Below, in pieces: positions 4,871 to 5,643 of a stretch of 5,643 bases of DNA. This stretch comes from Demequinaceae bacterium UBA4004. Lineage in GTDB: Bacteria; Actinomycetota; Actinomycetes; Actinomycetales; Demequinaceae. Below the pieces are notes generated by a model. It did no database searches. It was given only the letters and a program-made list of their open reading frames with translations, and had not been told where the DNA came from. How positions within the stretch are numbered: position 1 is the first letter of the stretch; every line of letters starts with the position of its first letter. The DNA lies in the NCBI GenBank assembly GCA_002384765.1, contig DGBM01000201.1, positions 4,607-10,249 of the forward strand, written 5' to 3'. The position numbers and the translations under genes are program-made.

Positions 4871-5554
4871 GTGACCACACTTGCACTTCCCGACGCCGTT
4901 CTGTGGGACATGGACGGAACGCTGATCGACACCGAGTACTACTGGATAGCGGCCCAGCGAGAGATTGCCCACCAATCTGGCTTCGAATGGACCGACGCGG
5001 ACGGCCTCGGCCTGGTGGGAAACCCGCTCGACGCCACCGCGAAGGCTCTCATCGACCGAGGGGTTCGCCTTCAGCAAGACGAGATCGTGTCGATGATGTT
5101 GACGCACGTCAGCGCCAAGGCGAGGGCACACATGCCATGGCTTACCGACGCTCGCCCATTGTTGGACGCGGTGGTAGCCGCTGGAGTGCCCTGCGCGCTG
5201 GTGACCATGTCCATGGGCTCCCTCGTGGAGGCGTTCATGGCGGAGGCTGGCGACGTCTTCACGGCGGTGGTGACCGGAGACCAGGTGCGCCACGGCAAGC
5301 CTGATCCGGAGGCCTACCTGACGGCGGCACGGCGGCTTGGCGTGGACGCATCTCGGTGTGTCGCGATCGAGGACTCTCCCGCTGGAATGCGCAGCGCCCA
5401 CGCAGCGGGCGCGGTGACGCTGGCGGTGAGGCGTCACGTCCCGCTACCGTTCCTGCCCGGAGTGTCCCGCTTGACCAGTCTCGATGGTGTGGACCTTGAC
5501 GGCGTCGCCCGATTCTTCGCGGGCCACGTGCGAGACGACTTCGCCGCGAACTAG
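4871..5554 (+). CDS. HAD superfamily hydrolase, beta-phosphoglucomutase/phosphatase-like (subfamily IA)
   Basis: Predicted soluble Mg2+-dependent phosphatase or phosphomutase of 227 aa from the GTG at 4871. All four HAD motifs are present: motif I DMDGTLID (13-20) with nucleophile D13 and acid/base D15; motif II LVTMS (110-114) with T112; motif III HGKPDPEAY (141-149) with K143; motif IV IEDSP (166-170) with E167 and D168. An alpha-helical cap at about 20-90 places it in subfamily I, like beta-phosphoglucomutase and phosphoglycolate phosphatase. The substrate is not inferable. The frame stays open upstream as far as an ATG at 4319, antisense to PAC2, but nothing there resembles a HAD domain. 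The GTG places motif I at residue 13, as is usual, and has a TANNNT box 8 nt before it. I recall HAD genes beside PAC2 near metH in other actinobacteria. The 3' end probably overlaps a convergent gene. Confidence 0.93.
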   Translation: MTTLALPDAVLWDMDGTLIDTEYYWIAAQREIAHQSGFEWTDADGLGLVGNPLDATAKALIDRGVRLQQDEIVSMMLTHVSAKARAHMPWLTDARPLLDAVVAAGVPCALVTMSMGSLVEAFMAEAGDVFTAVVTGDQVRHGKPDPEAYLTAARRLGVDASRCVAIEDSPAGMRSAHAAGAVTLAVRRHVPLPFLPGVSRLTSLDGVDLDGVARFFAGHVRDDFAAN

Positions 5555-5643
5555 GCGGGGCCCGGGGCGGTCGGGTCGGGACGAACTCCGGTCGCGCGTT
5601 CGACAGCATCGGGGTTCAACGGGGGAGGAGTCCCGCCGAACTC
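5551..5643 (-). CDS. Probable C-terminal fragment of a convergent gene (partial, runs off the window)
   Basis: Reading the minus strand from the window edge, 30 codons are open and end in a TAG at 5551-5553. The residues are EFGGTPPPLNPDAVERATGV followed by RPDPTAPGPA. About 22 of 30 third positions are G or C, and a polar, proline-rich C-terminus is a common ending for actinobacterial proteins. The TAG shares three bases with the HAD stop codon within the tetranucleotide CTAG. It would also continue the strand alternation seen throughout the window. No domain is visible, so the product is unknown. The alternative is a non-coding intergenic stretch. Confidence 0.45.
   Translation of the reverse strand, partial: EFGGTPPPLNPDAVERATGVRPDPTAPGPA

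Noticed and set aside
5624..5630. GGAGGAG resembling a strong Shine-Dalgarno near the window end
   Set aside because: No start codon follows within the 13 remaining bases, and the same bases read as proline codons in the likely minus-strand coding fragment.

Overview
The window is high-GC DNA with strongly G/C-biased third codon positions. Its protein families (a DUF5703-like small protein, a very acidic small protein often labelled 'primosomal protein' in actinobacteria, UppP and a PAC2-family protein) point to an actinobacterial chromosome, most likely Micrococcales (Cellulomonas/Demequina-like). The lineage call rests on recalled family content, not on a search. I see no mobile element, CRISPR array, tRNA or rRNA.

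Layout: M20 metallopeptidase (+, 55-1353); DUF5703-like basic protein (-, 1370-1627); acidic small protein (+, 1665 or 1671 to 2024); aldo/keto reductase (-, 2058-3020); undecaprenyl-diphosphatase UppP (+, 3086-3946); PAC2-family protein (-, 3980-4846); HAD phosphatase (+, 4871-5554); and the probable C-terminal end of another gene (-, 5551 to the window edge). The strands alternate strictly, so every neighbouring pair is convergent or divergent and there is no operon. Intergenic gaps are only about 16-65 nt, and the last pair appears to overlap at its stop codons.

The most interesting signal is in the promoters. Six of the seven genes whose start lies in the window have a TANNNT -10 hexamer ending 6-8 nt before a plausible start codon, mostly with no good Shine-Dalgarno sequence. 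This is the arrangement expected for leaderless mRNAs, in which transcription begins at or next to the start codon. The PAC2 and HAD promoters appear to share two base pairs of their -10 boxes (a back-to-back bidirectional promoter). The AKR and UppP promoters have overlapping -35 regions.

Functionally the genes are mostly unrelated housekeeping functions: lipid-carrier recycling for the cell wall (UppP), peptide or amide hydrolysis (M20), redox (AKR), phosphate-ester hydrolysis (HAD), a proteasome-assembly-chaperone-like protein (PAC2), and two small proteins of unknown role. I see no new enzymatic system. What is unusual is the compact, strictly alternating, apparently leaderless single-gene architecture.
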